Assembly (NCBI GenBank): GCA_003598135.1
Contig: QZKA01000031.1
Location: 1-33,694 of the forward strand
Reading direction: 5' to 3'
DNA: 33,694 nt
DNA from: Candidatus Omnitrophota bacterium
GTDB lineage: Bacteria; Omnitrophota; Gorgyraeia; Gygaellales; Profunditerraquicolaceae
The notes below the pieces were generated by a model that saw only the letters and a list, made by a program, of their open reading frames with translations, was not told the origin of the DNA and did not search any database. Shown in pieces: positions 7,574-14,901 of this stretch (within the stretch, counting starts at the first letter, position 1; each line of letters begins with the position of its first letter). Position numbers and translations under genes: made by a program.

Positions 7574-7655
7574 GTCCTCCTCCTTTTTTTTGGCACGTAC
7601 TTCCAGATATCCTGCTCCTTTGAGGAATGCATATCCCATGCAGGATAGTGTGTGA
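7574..7655 (-). pseudogene. Remnant of the HprK-like gene 3' end
   Basis: Between the two peptide genes, one minus-strand frame still reads HYPAWDMHSSKEQDIWKYV. This matches the C-terminal part of the upstream kinase (QYPALDMHSSKEQDIWQYV). The match fades toward 7690. It shows that the tandem duplication included the kinase's 3' end, leaving a non-functional fragment in front of the second peptide gene. Confidence 0.7.
7608..7647. promoter_or_regulatory. Inverted repeat upstream of peptide copy 2
   Basis: TATCCTGC (7608-7615) pairs with GCAGGATA (7640-7647), with an inner TCCT/AGGA stem at 7616-7626. It lies about 35 nt upstream of the ATG. The same structure precedes copy 1. It could be a leader hairpin that affects RNA stability or translation; it may also be only inherited coding sequence of the kinase. 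Confidence 0.35.
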
Positions 7656-7691
7656 ACAATTTGAACGATTGCCTTCTTAAAGGCGAACCGG

Positions 7692-7841
7692 CTATCCGCC
7701 AACAGTGCCCGTAGTCCCGGTCGTTCCGGTTGCGCCTGCGCCCTCAACCTTAAGGTTCTTTAAATCCAGGTCGTAGATCTCGGGAGTCTTGTAGTTTCTC
7801 TTCTTCTGCTTCTTACCCTGGCCGATCTTCCTTTTTTCCAT
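7692..7841 (-). CDS. RiPP-like precursor peptide, copy 1 (49 aa)
   Basis: A 49-residue ORF missed by ordinary length cut-offs. It starts at ATG (7841-7839) behind GGAGAGGGAG and ends at TAG (7694-7692). It has the basic N-terminus MEKRKIGQGKKQKKRN, leader-like YKTPEIYDLDLKNL (YxxP) and tail GAGATGTTGTTGTVGG. Its start overlaps the last 29 nt of the HprK-like kinase gene in another frame, implying translational coupling. The paralogue at 7424-7573 conserves the leader almost completely and varies in the tail's end, as expected for leader/core organisation. No Cys or Ser is present, so Thr would be the natural phospho-acceptor if the kinase acts on it. Confidence 0.75.
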   Translation of the reverse strand: MEKRKIGQGKKQKKRNYKTPEIYDLDLKNLKVEGAGATGTTGTTGTVGG

Positions 7842-8802
7842 CTCCCTCTCCTTTTTTTGATACGTACTGCCAGATATCCTGCTCTTTAGAGGAATGCATA
7901 TCTAATGCAGGATATTGTCTAAAAAATGTAGAAAGCAACTCAAAGGTAAGCCGAAATTCAGGCTCGGTAGTATACCTGCTTAAGGTCGGCGGTAATGATT
8001 TTATAATAGCCTCGCTTGCTTTAAGCCGTTTTAAAAAAAACTTGCTGTCTTTATGAAGAAAAAAGACGGAATGCACGGGGCCTCTCAAGTTCCAGGACTG
8101 CATTTGCCTCCTGTAAGTACCCCAAGGAGTAGCAAACGCATCAAACCTGCCGTTATGCCTTTGTATTCCCACTACATCATCGGAGAGGATAACGCGGTTC
8201 CCTGACTTCTTGGTAACCGTGCTCTTGCCGGAACCGCTTGTGCCTACAAAAAGATAGGCGTTTTTAGCCGAGAGGACTCCTGCGGAGTGCAGAAACAAAC
8301 CTCCATGAAAAATTGAGAGTTTTGGAAACAGAAAATACAGGGCTGCCTCCTTCTGGCCATCCTTGATACTATTGAGATCGTCCTTGAATAAGAATAAATA
8401 CGCCCTGCCTTTACCGGGATCAAAAAAAATAACGCTCCTGGACATAACAAACAAATAATTCGTAGTGCTATTTTTTTTGTAATGGAAGAAAATCTTGCGA
8501 AACAACGGATCGGCAAAAAGACACTTGAGGTCATCTTTGGTCAGATGGGGCTTCTGGAGGTCGTCAAAGGCAAAAAACTTGTGTTTAAAATAGACGGGGA
8601 ATTTCCTGACTTCTTCTTTTATGTTGTCTGGTAATAGGATGTTGCGGCGGGGTACTTCTCGTAATTCCAATATTCCATGGCAGTGTTTCGCATCGGTCAC
8701 AAAACCGTCATACACCCTTGCTATCCATGCAAGCCCTTGGCCTCTTACGCGAAGAACTATCTTGCCTATAGTGAGAGTAAGGCTTTGTTTTGTGTCCTTC
8801 AT
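7813..8802 (-). CDS. HprK-related kinase
   Basis: 329 residues. The C-terminal half carries the HPr kinase-like P-loop region: HSAGV (172-176), Walker A GTSGSGKST (187-195) and SDD (207-209). The N-terminal half is a less conserved domain. Related kinases phosphorylate a C-terminal Ser in paeninodin-type lasso peptides, and HprK-like genes mark 'HPr-rel-A' loci with PqqD-like proteins; both are family knowledge. No PTS HPr gene is nearby, so classic carbon-catabolite control is unlikely. Its 3' end overlaps peptide 1 by 29 nt and has been duplicated downstream. A separate promoter precedes it. The substrate is inferred to be the neighbouring peptides. The ATG at 8802 has only a weak ribosome binding site. 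Confidence 0.8.
   Translation of the reverse strand: MKDTKQSLTLTIGKIVLRVRGQGLAWIARVYDGFVTDAKHCHGILELREVPRRNILLPDNIKEEVRKFPVYFKHKFFAFDDLQKPHLTKDDLKCLFADPLFRKIFFHYKKNSTTNYLFVMSRSVIFFDPGKGRAYLFLFKDDLNSIKDGQKEAALYFLFPKLSIFHGGLFLHSAGVLSAKNAYLFVGTSGSGKSTVTKKSGNRVILSDDVVGIQRHNGRFDAFATPWGTYRRQMQSWNLRGPVHSVFFLHKDSKFFLKRLKASEAIIKSLPPTLSRYTTEPEFRLTFELLSTFFRQYPALDMHSSKEQDIWQYVSKKGEGDGKKEDRPG
7874..7915. promoter_or_regulatory. Inverted repeat upstream of peptide copy 1
   Basis: ATATCCTGC (7874-7882) and GCAGGATAT (7907-7915) form a perfect 9-bp stem inside the kinase 3' coding region, about 33 nt upstream of the peptide ATG. It is conserved, with a shorter stem, in front of copy 2. Confidence 0.35.
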
Positions 8803-8879
8803 CAGCTAAGCTGTTTTTTAATTATGCCCCATAAAGAAGACGTTCGGCAACATTTTAAGGCATCCAATCCCTCGTTAAT

Positions 8880-8907
8880 AGTATATCACATCAAAGTACT
8901 ATCTCAA
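8880..8907 (-). promoter_or_regulatory. Promoter of the kinase-peptide-PqqD module
   Basis: The minus strand reads TTGAGA (8907-8902), a 16-nt spacer, then TATACT (8885-8880), close to sigma-70 consensus. It lies in the 117-nt gap after the nucleotidyltransferase gene and gives a leader of roughly 70 nt before the HprK-like ATG. It suggests the peptide module can be transcribed separately from the polysaccharide operon. Confidence 0.6.
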
Positions 8908-8919
8908 GCTTAAAAAACA

Positions 8920-10125
8920 TCAGGTTTGACTTTTTTTTGCATCTTCGCGGAATTTTTCAAGCAACCCATACACCAGGCGGCTTTGATATAAAAGGTGAGT
9001 TTTTTTGTCATAAGGATCGAGGCCGTAGAACATGGCAAATTTTTCCTGAGGGGCATTGAGCACAAACCATAATGGTTCACTAAGCGAGTCGAATAAGAGA
9101 AAAAGTGAGCGAAGGTAGGTATCTTTATTGATACGCTCATTCTTCCTGCCGAATACATTTTTTTGTACAAAAGAACGGATTGCGTGTTTCTTAAAACCAG
9201 TAAGCTTTAAATCCTGCCAGATATTCCCGGGTATACAGCTATCAGAAATCAGGCTGGTGAAAGAAAAAAGGTAATATAATGCCGTGCGTAAGCCGCTTGA
9301 GAAGCTTTCTTTAATAATATATCCCCAATCAAAACAGCCGTTGTATTTCTTCAAGAGAAGCGCTGTGTCAAGGGCGTGCTTTAGACAAAGAGTCCTGCCG
9401 TAATGGCGCTGATTTAATGCAAGCGAAAAAAGCGTATCTTCCGGAGAAAGGGTAACAAGTGACACCCCCTCTTTAATTGTCGTTTCCGTCCTGTCCCACA
9501 GGAAAGGGAGGATTCGGTTTTTCCGTTTTACGTCAAAGGCCCAATGCAACTCAATCATGGAAGGAATGGTATTTTGCTCCTGCCTTACGAATGCGAGATG
9601 GTAGCCCTTGCCTCTCCAATACGATTCTTGCAAACCCATCAAATGCTTACGATATCCGACCCCTTCAAGTGCTGCGATAAAACGAGCGAGCTCCTCCTGC
9701 CTGACCAAAATGTCCATATCTATCATCGGCCGCTCCAAGGCGTATCCGCCGTAGAGGCCCATCGCCGTAAAGGCAATCCCTTTGAGGGGGATAAAGTTCA
9801 AATTTTTTCCAAGAAATATTTTTGCTATCCTGATAAATTCATTCCACACATAAAACTGGTATATTGCATTCTCTCTTGAGCGCGTATGCAGAAATTCCTT
9901 CGTATTCGCCGAAACATCGGCGTTGATTTTCTCAAAACAAATATTAGCAAAAGGATACAATTCATGGTAATCAATCAGGCTCTGGTAATAATACCAGTCT
10001 AGCTTTTCAGTAGAAAGTAATTCCTTGAGCCTGCGCCCTTGATTATCCAAAACCCATCTTGCAGTATCAAGAACCAGCATTTCTTCGCCTGACAATGAAT
10101 CTTGGAATTGCGTTACATCAACCAT
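8920..10125 (-). CDS. NTP_transf_5-type nucleotidyltransferase family protein
   Basis: 401 residues. The nucleotidyltransferase core is seen at about 110-145: FIPLKGIAF, then ERPMIDMDILV with the metal-binding DxD (Asp136, Asp138). This matches the uncharacterised nucleotidyltransferase family PF14907 in pattern and length. Such genes accompany HprK-like and PqqD-like genes in some lasso-peptide and exopolysaccharide loci. The start overlaps the end of the ligase-like gene by 8 nt, making it the last gene of the polysaccharide operon and the neighbour of the peptide module. It may modify a peptide or a sugar intermediate; its substrate is unknown. Confidence 0.75.
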   Translation of the reverse strand: MVDVTQFQDSLSGEEMLVLDTARWVLDNQGRRLKELLSTEKLDWYYYQSLIDYHELYPFANICFEKINADVSANTKEFLHTRSRENAIYQFYVWNEFIRIAKIFLGKNLNFIPLKGIAFTAMGLYGGYALERPMIDMDILVRQEELARFIAALEGVGYRKHLMGLQESYWRGKGYHLAFVRQEQNTIPSMIELHWAFDVKRKNRILPFLWDRTETTIKEGVSLVTLSPEDTLFSLALNQRHYGRTLCLKHALDTALLLKKYNGCFDWGYIIKESFSSGLRTALYYLFSFTSLISDSCIPGNIWQDLKLTGFKKHAIRSFVQKNVFGRKNERINKDTYLRSLFLLFDSLSEPLWFVLNAPQEKFAMFYGLDPYDKKTHLLYQSRLVYGLLEKFREDAKKSQT

Positions 10126-11359
10126 TGTTTATACGGCTTTCTTTTATCAGCCCGGACAAAAGTCCCATCAGGATACAGAATAAAAAATATTGATTCGGCC
10201 AATAGAACATCTCATACCCCGCAAGATTAAGCAAAAACCCTGTCAGCGCCAACAGTACGATAAATAACCGCCTTTTTTCGTTTTCGCCGGTTTTGGGTTG
10301 GGTTAATTTCCGGATTCCTTTTTTTATCGCGTTAAAAAGAAAATATACAAACCCCAAAAAACCCAGGATTCCCGTCTCTGCCAAAAGCGTCAGGTACATA
10401 TTGTCTGCGATCATTTTCTCCCACACCACGATTTCTTTGCCGGGGTAAAACTGAGCAAACTCAATCCTGAAGTGCTGAAACCCTAGCCCCACGAACGGAT
10501 GCGCATTTGCCATCCTCCAGGTAGTGACCCATCGGTTAAGGATATATGGAGAAAGAATGCTTTTGCCTGGCGCAGGGACCAGTTGCTCGCCAAACTTGCT
10601 GAAAGGATACGGTAGAAAAAGGCAAATTATCACAAGCAGAACGATAAGCACTCCAAACCCTGCCATCGACTGAAAACGCCTTTGCGACCAAAGGTAGATT
10701 AGCACGACGACGATAAAGGCAATAAAATTCCCCCTGGAAAACGTAAGAATATTCACCGCTGACACCAGCACTATATTACACAGTGCAAGGGTTTTAAAAA
10801 ACGATTTTTGCTGCCGTGCAAGCATAAGGCTAAACGGCAAACTCACAATAAGATAAGTCCCCAGCGCAGCCGGATTAAACTGTGTAGACATCGGCCTGAC
10901 AAAACCCCTGATGTAGCGCTCGTAAAAGGGATTAGCGATATAATATTTGTACAGAGGATTAACTCCAAAAACCGATTCGTAAATGGCAAACAAAGAAACC
11001 GCAAAACTGAATACACATACCGCTTTGGCAAATATGTCGAAATATTTTCCCGTCAAACGAGCTTCAGAAATGAGGTAATACAATAAAACCAAAGGTAGCG
11101 ATAATTTTAAATATGTGTCTAATGCAACGCGGGCATCTTTTGTGTAAAAGATATTCAGGCTCATGAGCCCAAGAAAAATCCATAACGGCGCATCTATCAG
11201 GCGGAAAACAGAAAAGCGCCTGGAGGCCAACAACACGATACATCCAAAGGCCAGCACAGCCTTGGTAATAAAGATATATTTGTCAAACACAGGCATAGGA
11301 AGAACGGAAACCGCGCCAAAGAGCAGAATCATAATAAAAAGAGCGAGCTTCTTAATCAT
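10118..11359 (-). CDS. O-antigen ligase/polymerase-like membrane protein
   Basis: 413 residues with about eleven hydrophobic segments. The family loop is visible: NAHPFVGLGFQHFRIEFAQF, then MYLTLLAETGILGFLGF. The arginine-containing FVRPMSTQFNPAALGTYL is also typical. It overlaps the upstream GT4 gene by 4 nt (ATGA) and the downstream nucleotidyltransferase gene by 8 nt. It probably polymerises or ligates the glycan at the periplasmic face. It is distinct from the plus-strand family member at 5141-6274. Confidence 0.8.
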   Translation of the reverse strand: MIKKLALFIMILLFGAVSVLPMPVFDKYIFITKAVLAFGCIVLLASRRFSVFRLIDAPLWIFLGLMSLNIFYTKDARVALDTYLKLSLPLVLLYYLISEARLTGKYFDIFAKAVCVFSFAVSLFAIYESVFGVNPLYKYYIANPFYERYIRGFVRPMSTQFNPAALGTYLIVSLPFSLMLARQQKSFFKTLALCNIVLVSAVNILTFSRGNFIAFIVVVLIYLWSQRRFQSMAGFGVLIVLLVIICLFLPYPFSKFGEQLVPAPGKSILSPYILNRWVTTWRMANAHPFVGLGFQHFRIEFAQFYPGKEIVVWEKMIADNMYLTLLAETGILGFLGFVYFLFNAIKKGIRKLTQPKTGENEKRRLFIVLLALTGFLLNLAGYEMFYWPNQYFLFCILMGLLSGLIKESRINNG

Positions 11360-12702
11360 CTCTTCAGTATCCTTTCGTAAATTGTTTCTATGCGTTTCGC
11401 GTTGGCTTCTATGCCTTCCGGGGCAACAATGTTCTTTTTCAATTCTTCTAACGCTAAGGGATTTTTGACCACTTCATCCATTGCTTCACGCAGGCTATTG
11501 CTATTTCCGGGCTCAACGAGTATGCCATTTTTTTTATGTTGCACGAGCTCAGGGATGCCCCCTATATCAGATGCAATAACTGGCACACCAGCAGCAAAAG
11601 CTTCCTGGATCACAAGTGGTGAGTTTTCAAGCCATAACGAAGGAACAACCAGCACGTCAATTCCCTGCAATAACTCAACAATGTCCTCATTGTCAAATTC
11701 CCCTTTAAAAATTATATTGGCGTCTTGCTTAAGGCTGTCCTTTACTTTCCTTATGTAGTCGCCAAGTATGGATTTATAAGCTGCCTGGGTTCCGTATACA
11801 AAGAGCTTCGCCTTTCCGGCATTCAATCTTCTAAACGCCCGCACTAATACATCAAGCCCTTTTGCCGGAATCAGGTTACCGATAAAACCGAACCTGATAA
11901 CATCACTGGTGCTTTTTTTACCTGTTTTAAATTTCTGCAAATCAAATCCGTAAGGAATGTGCATCATTTTTTCTTTTGAAACACCTGCCTGCGCGAATAT
12001 GTTCATCAAAAACTGCGAGGGACAGATAAACTGCACAATCCCTTCCATAGCCTGTTTCATATAGTCGCTTCTCTTCATAATTGCGCAGATGTCTTGTGTA
12101 GGCGACCTGAACATCCGATGCAACGCAAGATATGCATTTTTGGCATATGCAAAGACTGGTTCCGAGAGGTTGTTTCTTGCAAAATAATACAAGCGGAATG
12201 CATGTGTTCCAATTATCAAATGAAACCGCACGCAATCAGGGCATAGGTTGTTCCCGCGATAGTCACAGGCATACAAGTTCTTCCTGAAAAACTGCCCCTG
12301 CGCACAAAGCAGCCAGTAATCATGCAGTGTGCATACAATAGGGATATTCCTTATTTTTGCTTTCTCTGCTATCGCAGCTCCCAGATAAAGCATATGCTGC
12401 AGATGGACTACATCGGGCTTGATTTCATCAAGCAGGCAATCAAACTTTTCCGCAATCTCTACATTACGGTACGTGCTTTCAAAAGAGCTGCATAGCCTAA
12501 ATGTATTATTGATCCCGATAAGCGTTAATCCGTCTTTCGTTGTGCGGACCGTCTCGTATTCCTTTAACCCTAGGTTATTAAGCCTATAAAAAACAAAGAC
12601 GCGATGCCTTTTTGAAAGCTCTCGAGACAAAAGAGAGGTATATACCTCTGTGCCTCCCCTATTCAAAGGCGGATAGCCATGCACCACCTGCATAATTTTC
12701 AT
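11356..12702 (-). CDS. GT4 glycosyltransferase with Cys-rich insert
   Basis: 448 residues, GT-B fold. The N-terminal motif is VVHGYPPLNRGGTEVYTSLL, and the C-terminal donor-binding part has FGFIGNLIPAKGLDVLVRAF and ENSPLVIQEAFAAGVPVIAS (the E-x7-E motif). An insert after HDYWLLC contains several Cys (YACDYRGNNLCPDC), as in a GT4 subgroup; it might bind metal. Its start shares one base with the stop of the preceding GT4 gene (TAATG). Donor and acceptor are not predictable. Confidence 0.85.
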   Translation of the reverse strand: MKIMQVVHGYPPLNRGGTEVYTSLLSRELSKRHRVFVFYRLNNLGLKEYETVRTTKDGLTLIGINNTFRLCSSFESTYRNVEIAEKFDCLLDEIKPDVVHLQHMLYLGAAIAEKAKIRNIPIVCTLHDYWLLCAQGQFFRKNLYACDYRGNNLCPDCVRFHLIIGTHAFRLYYFARNNLSEPVFAYAKNAYLALHRMFRSPTQDICAIMKRSDYMKQAMEGIVQFICPSQFLMNIFAQAGVSKEKMMHIPYGFDLQKFKTGKKSTSDVIRFGFIGNLIPAKGLDVLVRAFRRLNAGKAKLFVYGTQAAYKSILGDYIRKVKDSLKQDANIIFKGEFDNEDIVELLQGIDVLVVPSLWLENSPLVIQEAFAAGVPVIASDIGGIPELVQHKKNGILVEPGNSNSLREAMDEVVKNPLALEELKKNIVAPEGIEANAKRIETIYERILKR

Positions 12703-13946
12703 TATCTTGCCAAAGCTCCTCTGTAAACCGCAACAGTATTCTCTACCATTCGCTCAGCCGTAAACTTCTCTTCTACCAACTTCCTTGCATGTATGCCCAA
12801 AGTATTTCTCAGCCGGGAATCTTTAAGTAAGCGGGTGATTGTTTCGGCTAAACTATAATGGTCTTCCGGAGGCACGAGAAAACCGGTTTCTTTATCCGCT
12901 ATTACTTCCGGTACACCGCCGACCCCACAGCCTATTACCGGTTTTGCATACGACATTGCTTCAATGTAGATTAATCCGAATGATTCATACAAAGAAGGTG
13001 CTACAAATACATCGCAGCTCATATAATAATCGGCTAACGCCTCGGCTTCGACATGGCCTCGGAATACGACGCGGTTGCGGTATTTTTCCGGAATAGACTG
13101 CATCAATTTTCTTTTAGCAGAATTCTGTTCGTCGCCGCTAAAGGATACTCCGTGCGGGGTCACGTACAGATCGCGCCCGACTATATTGAACGTCGCGGTA
13201 GGCACTTTATCTAGTACGTAGGGAATCGCCCTGCATAATACATGTATACCTTTTCTCTTTTCAAGCCTTCCTACAAATAACACCTGATAACAGCCATTAT
13301 GGGTGGCATCAGAAAAATGTTTCTTTGGAAGGCCGGGCAAAGAGATCCCTAAAGGAACAATCTTTATTTTCTTCTGTTTTTCTGTAATATCGCCAAAAAT
13401 ATTTTCTGCGTGGAGCCGGGTGGAACAGAGCACTGTATCGCTGCGCGCAATGGTGGCGTCTTCCATCCAGGAAGCAAGGCGCCGGTCAAGATTATTCTTC
13501 CAGCCCAAAAATTCCATCACCTCTCTAAAAGTCGTATGAAGGCGAATGACAAGGGGAATTTTTTTGGCAAGGCTAAAGATGAATGTCTCGCCGGAAAAAT
13601 TTGCTCCTTCGACTATATCAATACGGTACCTTTGTATCAATTCTTCAATTTTTCTTTTCACGCAAAATCCGTATTCAAGGCGCAATCCGAATTCTTTAAA
13701 GACCCCCTTATGATAAAAGATCTGCCGGTGGGCAATCCGGTGGACGCGCACCTCGGCATCGAGATACTCTTTATCATCATCCAGGCTCTGTGCTATCACA
13801 TGGACCTGATGGCCAGCCGCTGCCAGTCCGTGCGCAAGGAGATAGGTATACCTGCCAATCCCTCCCCATCCTGTTTCCGGAGGATATTCCCGGGACACAA
13901 GACAAATATGTAAAGGCCCGCTTCGCATTTCTTTTTCAGGTTTCAT
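12702..13946 (-). CDS. GT4 glycosyltransferase
   Basis: About 414 residues. The N-terminus after the chosen start is MKPEKEMRSGPLHICLVSRE, followed by YPPETGWGGIGRYTYLLAHG. The donor-site region has VLFVGRLEKRKGIHVLCRAI and ESFGLIYIEAMSYAKPVIGC. An upstream ATG at 14015 would overlap the radical SAM gene by 80 nt and adds residues with no family likeness. The ATG at 13946 overlaps the radical SAM stop by only 11 nt; 13928 is a further option. It resembles the GT4 at 14898-16088 and may be a paralogue. The specificity is unknown. Confidence 0.85.
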   Translation of the reverse strand: MKPEKEMRSGPLHICLVSREYPPETGWGGIGRYTYLLAHGLAAAGHQVHVIAQSLDDDKEYLDAEVRVHRIAHRQIFYHKGVFKEFGLRLEYGFCVKRKIEELIQRYRIDIVEGANFSGETFIFSLAKKIPLVIRLHTTFREVMEFLGWKNNLDRRLASWMEDATIARSDTVLCSTRLHAENIFGDITEKQKKIKIVPLGISLPGLPKKHFSDATHNGCYQVLFVGRLEKRKGIHVLCRAIPYVLDKVPTATFNIVGRDLYVTPHGVSFSGDEQNSAKRKLMQSIPEKYRNRVVFRGHVEAEALADYYMSCDVFVAPSLYESFGLIYIEAMSYAKPVIGCGVGGVPEVIADKETGFLVPPEDHYSLAETITRLLKDSRLRNTLGIHARKLVEEKFTAERMVENTVAVYRGALAR

Positions 13947-14901
13947 GTATATAGCAATTACTGTTGCAATACCGGCATTTTTGTGCAAGCGAGCCTGCGC
14001 GGCGCAATGATGCACGCCACTGATGGCTTAACTGCTCCTTGAGTATATTTGTAATAAAAAAATCTTTGAAATTACCGCACAGATACGCTTTTCCATCCGG
14101 CTCAATGAGCAGGGCTTTTCCTTCTTTAAATGCGCAACTGCTTCTGCGTATGCCTGTCTTCAGCCAAAAAATGAGAAAACGGGCATAGCTTTTATCAAGA
14201 AGGCCTTTCCCGACTAACTCTTCAAAGAAACGCATTGCTTCTTTCGTAGAAGCATCGTCCATCTCAAAACGTTCCTTTATGCGATAACTTTCAACTCCGA
14301 TATCCGAAATGGCTGCAATGGTAAATGACAAACCGATTCCTTTGCCTTGCGCGAAATTCCTTACCTGTTCCAACGCATGCACATTAAGCCGGCTCACCGT
14401 CATATTCAAGCCTACTTTAAAATTCGGATAGAGCAGCATCAACTCCTTCAGTGCTTCAATGGTCTGTGCAATGTTACGGAAAATTCCTGCCTGGCCCCTT
14501 ACCTTTTCATGTGTTTCTTCCAAGCCATCAATAGAGATATTGGCAGTCAGCTCAACACCCGCAGGCAACAAAACAGCAAGGGCCCTTTCGACAGTATCCG
14601 TAATTGTCTGGGTATCCACGCCGTTTGTGGATATATCAATACGCCTAAGCTGATGAAAATACGTCGTTATTAACCTGATGATCTGGTCAAGATCAAAACG
14701 AAGCGTGGGTTCCCCCCCGGTAATGTTAATGATTTCGACGTTCTTGTTTAAAAGCGAATCTTTGCAAATCGTCGAGATCCCTTCTAGGGAAAGTTCGGGC
14801 GCCCGCTCACCCTTTACCCAGCAGTAACACATAGTGCATTTAAGGTTGCAGCGGAAGGAGAGAAACAAAACCATAAATTTTGGTTTCGGCAAGAAAATCA
14901 T
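13936..14901 (-). CDS. Radical SAM protein with Cys-rich SPASM/twitch-like C-terminus
   Basis: 321 residues. The radical SAM cluster motif is CNLKCTMC (Cys18, Cys22, Cys25), followed by the GGEP motif in NITGGEPTLRF and STNG. The C-terminal end has extra cysteines: Cys256, Cys275, then CRYCNSNC (309, 312, 316), suggesting at least one auxiliary Fe-S cluster. Enzymes of this type often modify peptides or proteins. It sits within the glycosyltransferase run, overlapping the GT4 upstream by 4 nt and the GT4 downstream by 11 nt. With two PqqD-like proteins about 6 kb downstream, it is a candidate maturase for the precursor-like peptides. A role in sugar chemistry is the alternative. Confidence 0.8.
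   Translation of the reverse strand: MIFLPKPKFMVLFLSFRCNLKCTMCYCWVKGERAPELSLEGISTICKDSLLNKNVEIINITGGEPTLRFDLDQIIRLITTYFHQLRRIDISTNGVDTQTITDTVERALAVLLPAGVELTANISIDGLEETHEKVRGQAGIFRNIAQTIEALKELMLLYPNFKVGLNMTVSRLNVHALEQVRNFAQGKGIGLSFTIAAISDIGVESYRIKERFEMDDASTKEAMRFFEELVGKGLLDKSYARFLIFWLKTGIRRSSCAFKEGKALLIEPDGKAYLCGNFKDFFITNILKEQLSHQWRASLRRAGSLAQKCRYCNSNCYIHET

Larger units (their letters stand above)
7424..7647 (-). repeat. Tandem duplication, copy A
   Basis: About 224 bp (peptide gene plus 74 bp of upstream sequence) that repeats 7692-7915 with an offset of 267-268 bp. One base is inserted in the A-run before the ribosome binding site. Identity is high in the peptide leader and in the upstream hairpin; the upstream part is a copy of the kinase gene's 3' end. 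Confidence 0.85.
7692..7915 (-). repeat. Tandem duplication, copy B
   Basis: Partner of the repeat at 7424-7647. Here the part upstream of the peptide start is the genuine 3' end of the HprK-like gene, so this copy is probably the ancestral arrangement. Confidence 0.85.

Noticed and set aside
7574-7747. A longer reading of the second peptide gene, beginning at 7747 (107 residues)
   Set aside because: The extra N-terminal part is the first peptide gene and the kinase remnant read in the wrong frame. The strong ribosome binding site and the paralogue both place the start at 7573.
6298-8802. Standard lasso-peptide cluster
   Set aside because: The leader motif, kinase and PqqD-like proteins fit, but there is no asparagine-synthetase-like cyclase and no transglutaminase-like B2 protease, and the tail has no clear acidic ring-closing residue.
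13410-13913. Plus-strand frame of 167 codons
   Set aside because: It is fully antisense to a GT4 gene with clear motifs, and has no ribosome binding site or recognisable domain.
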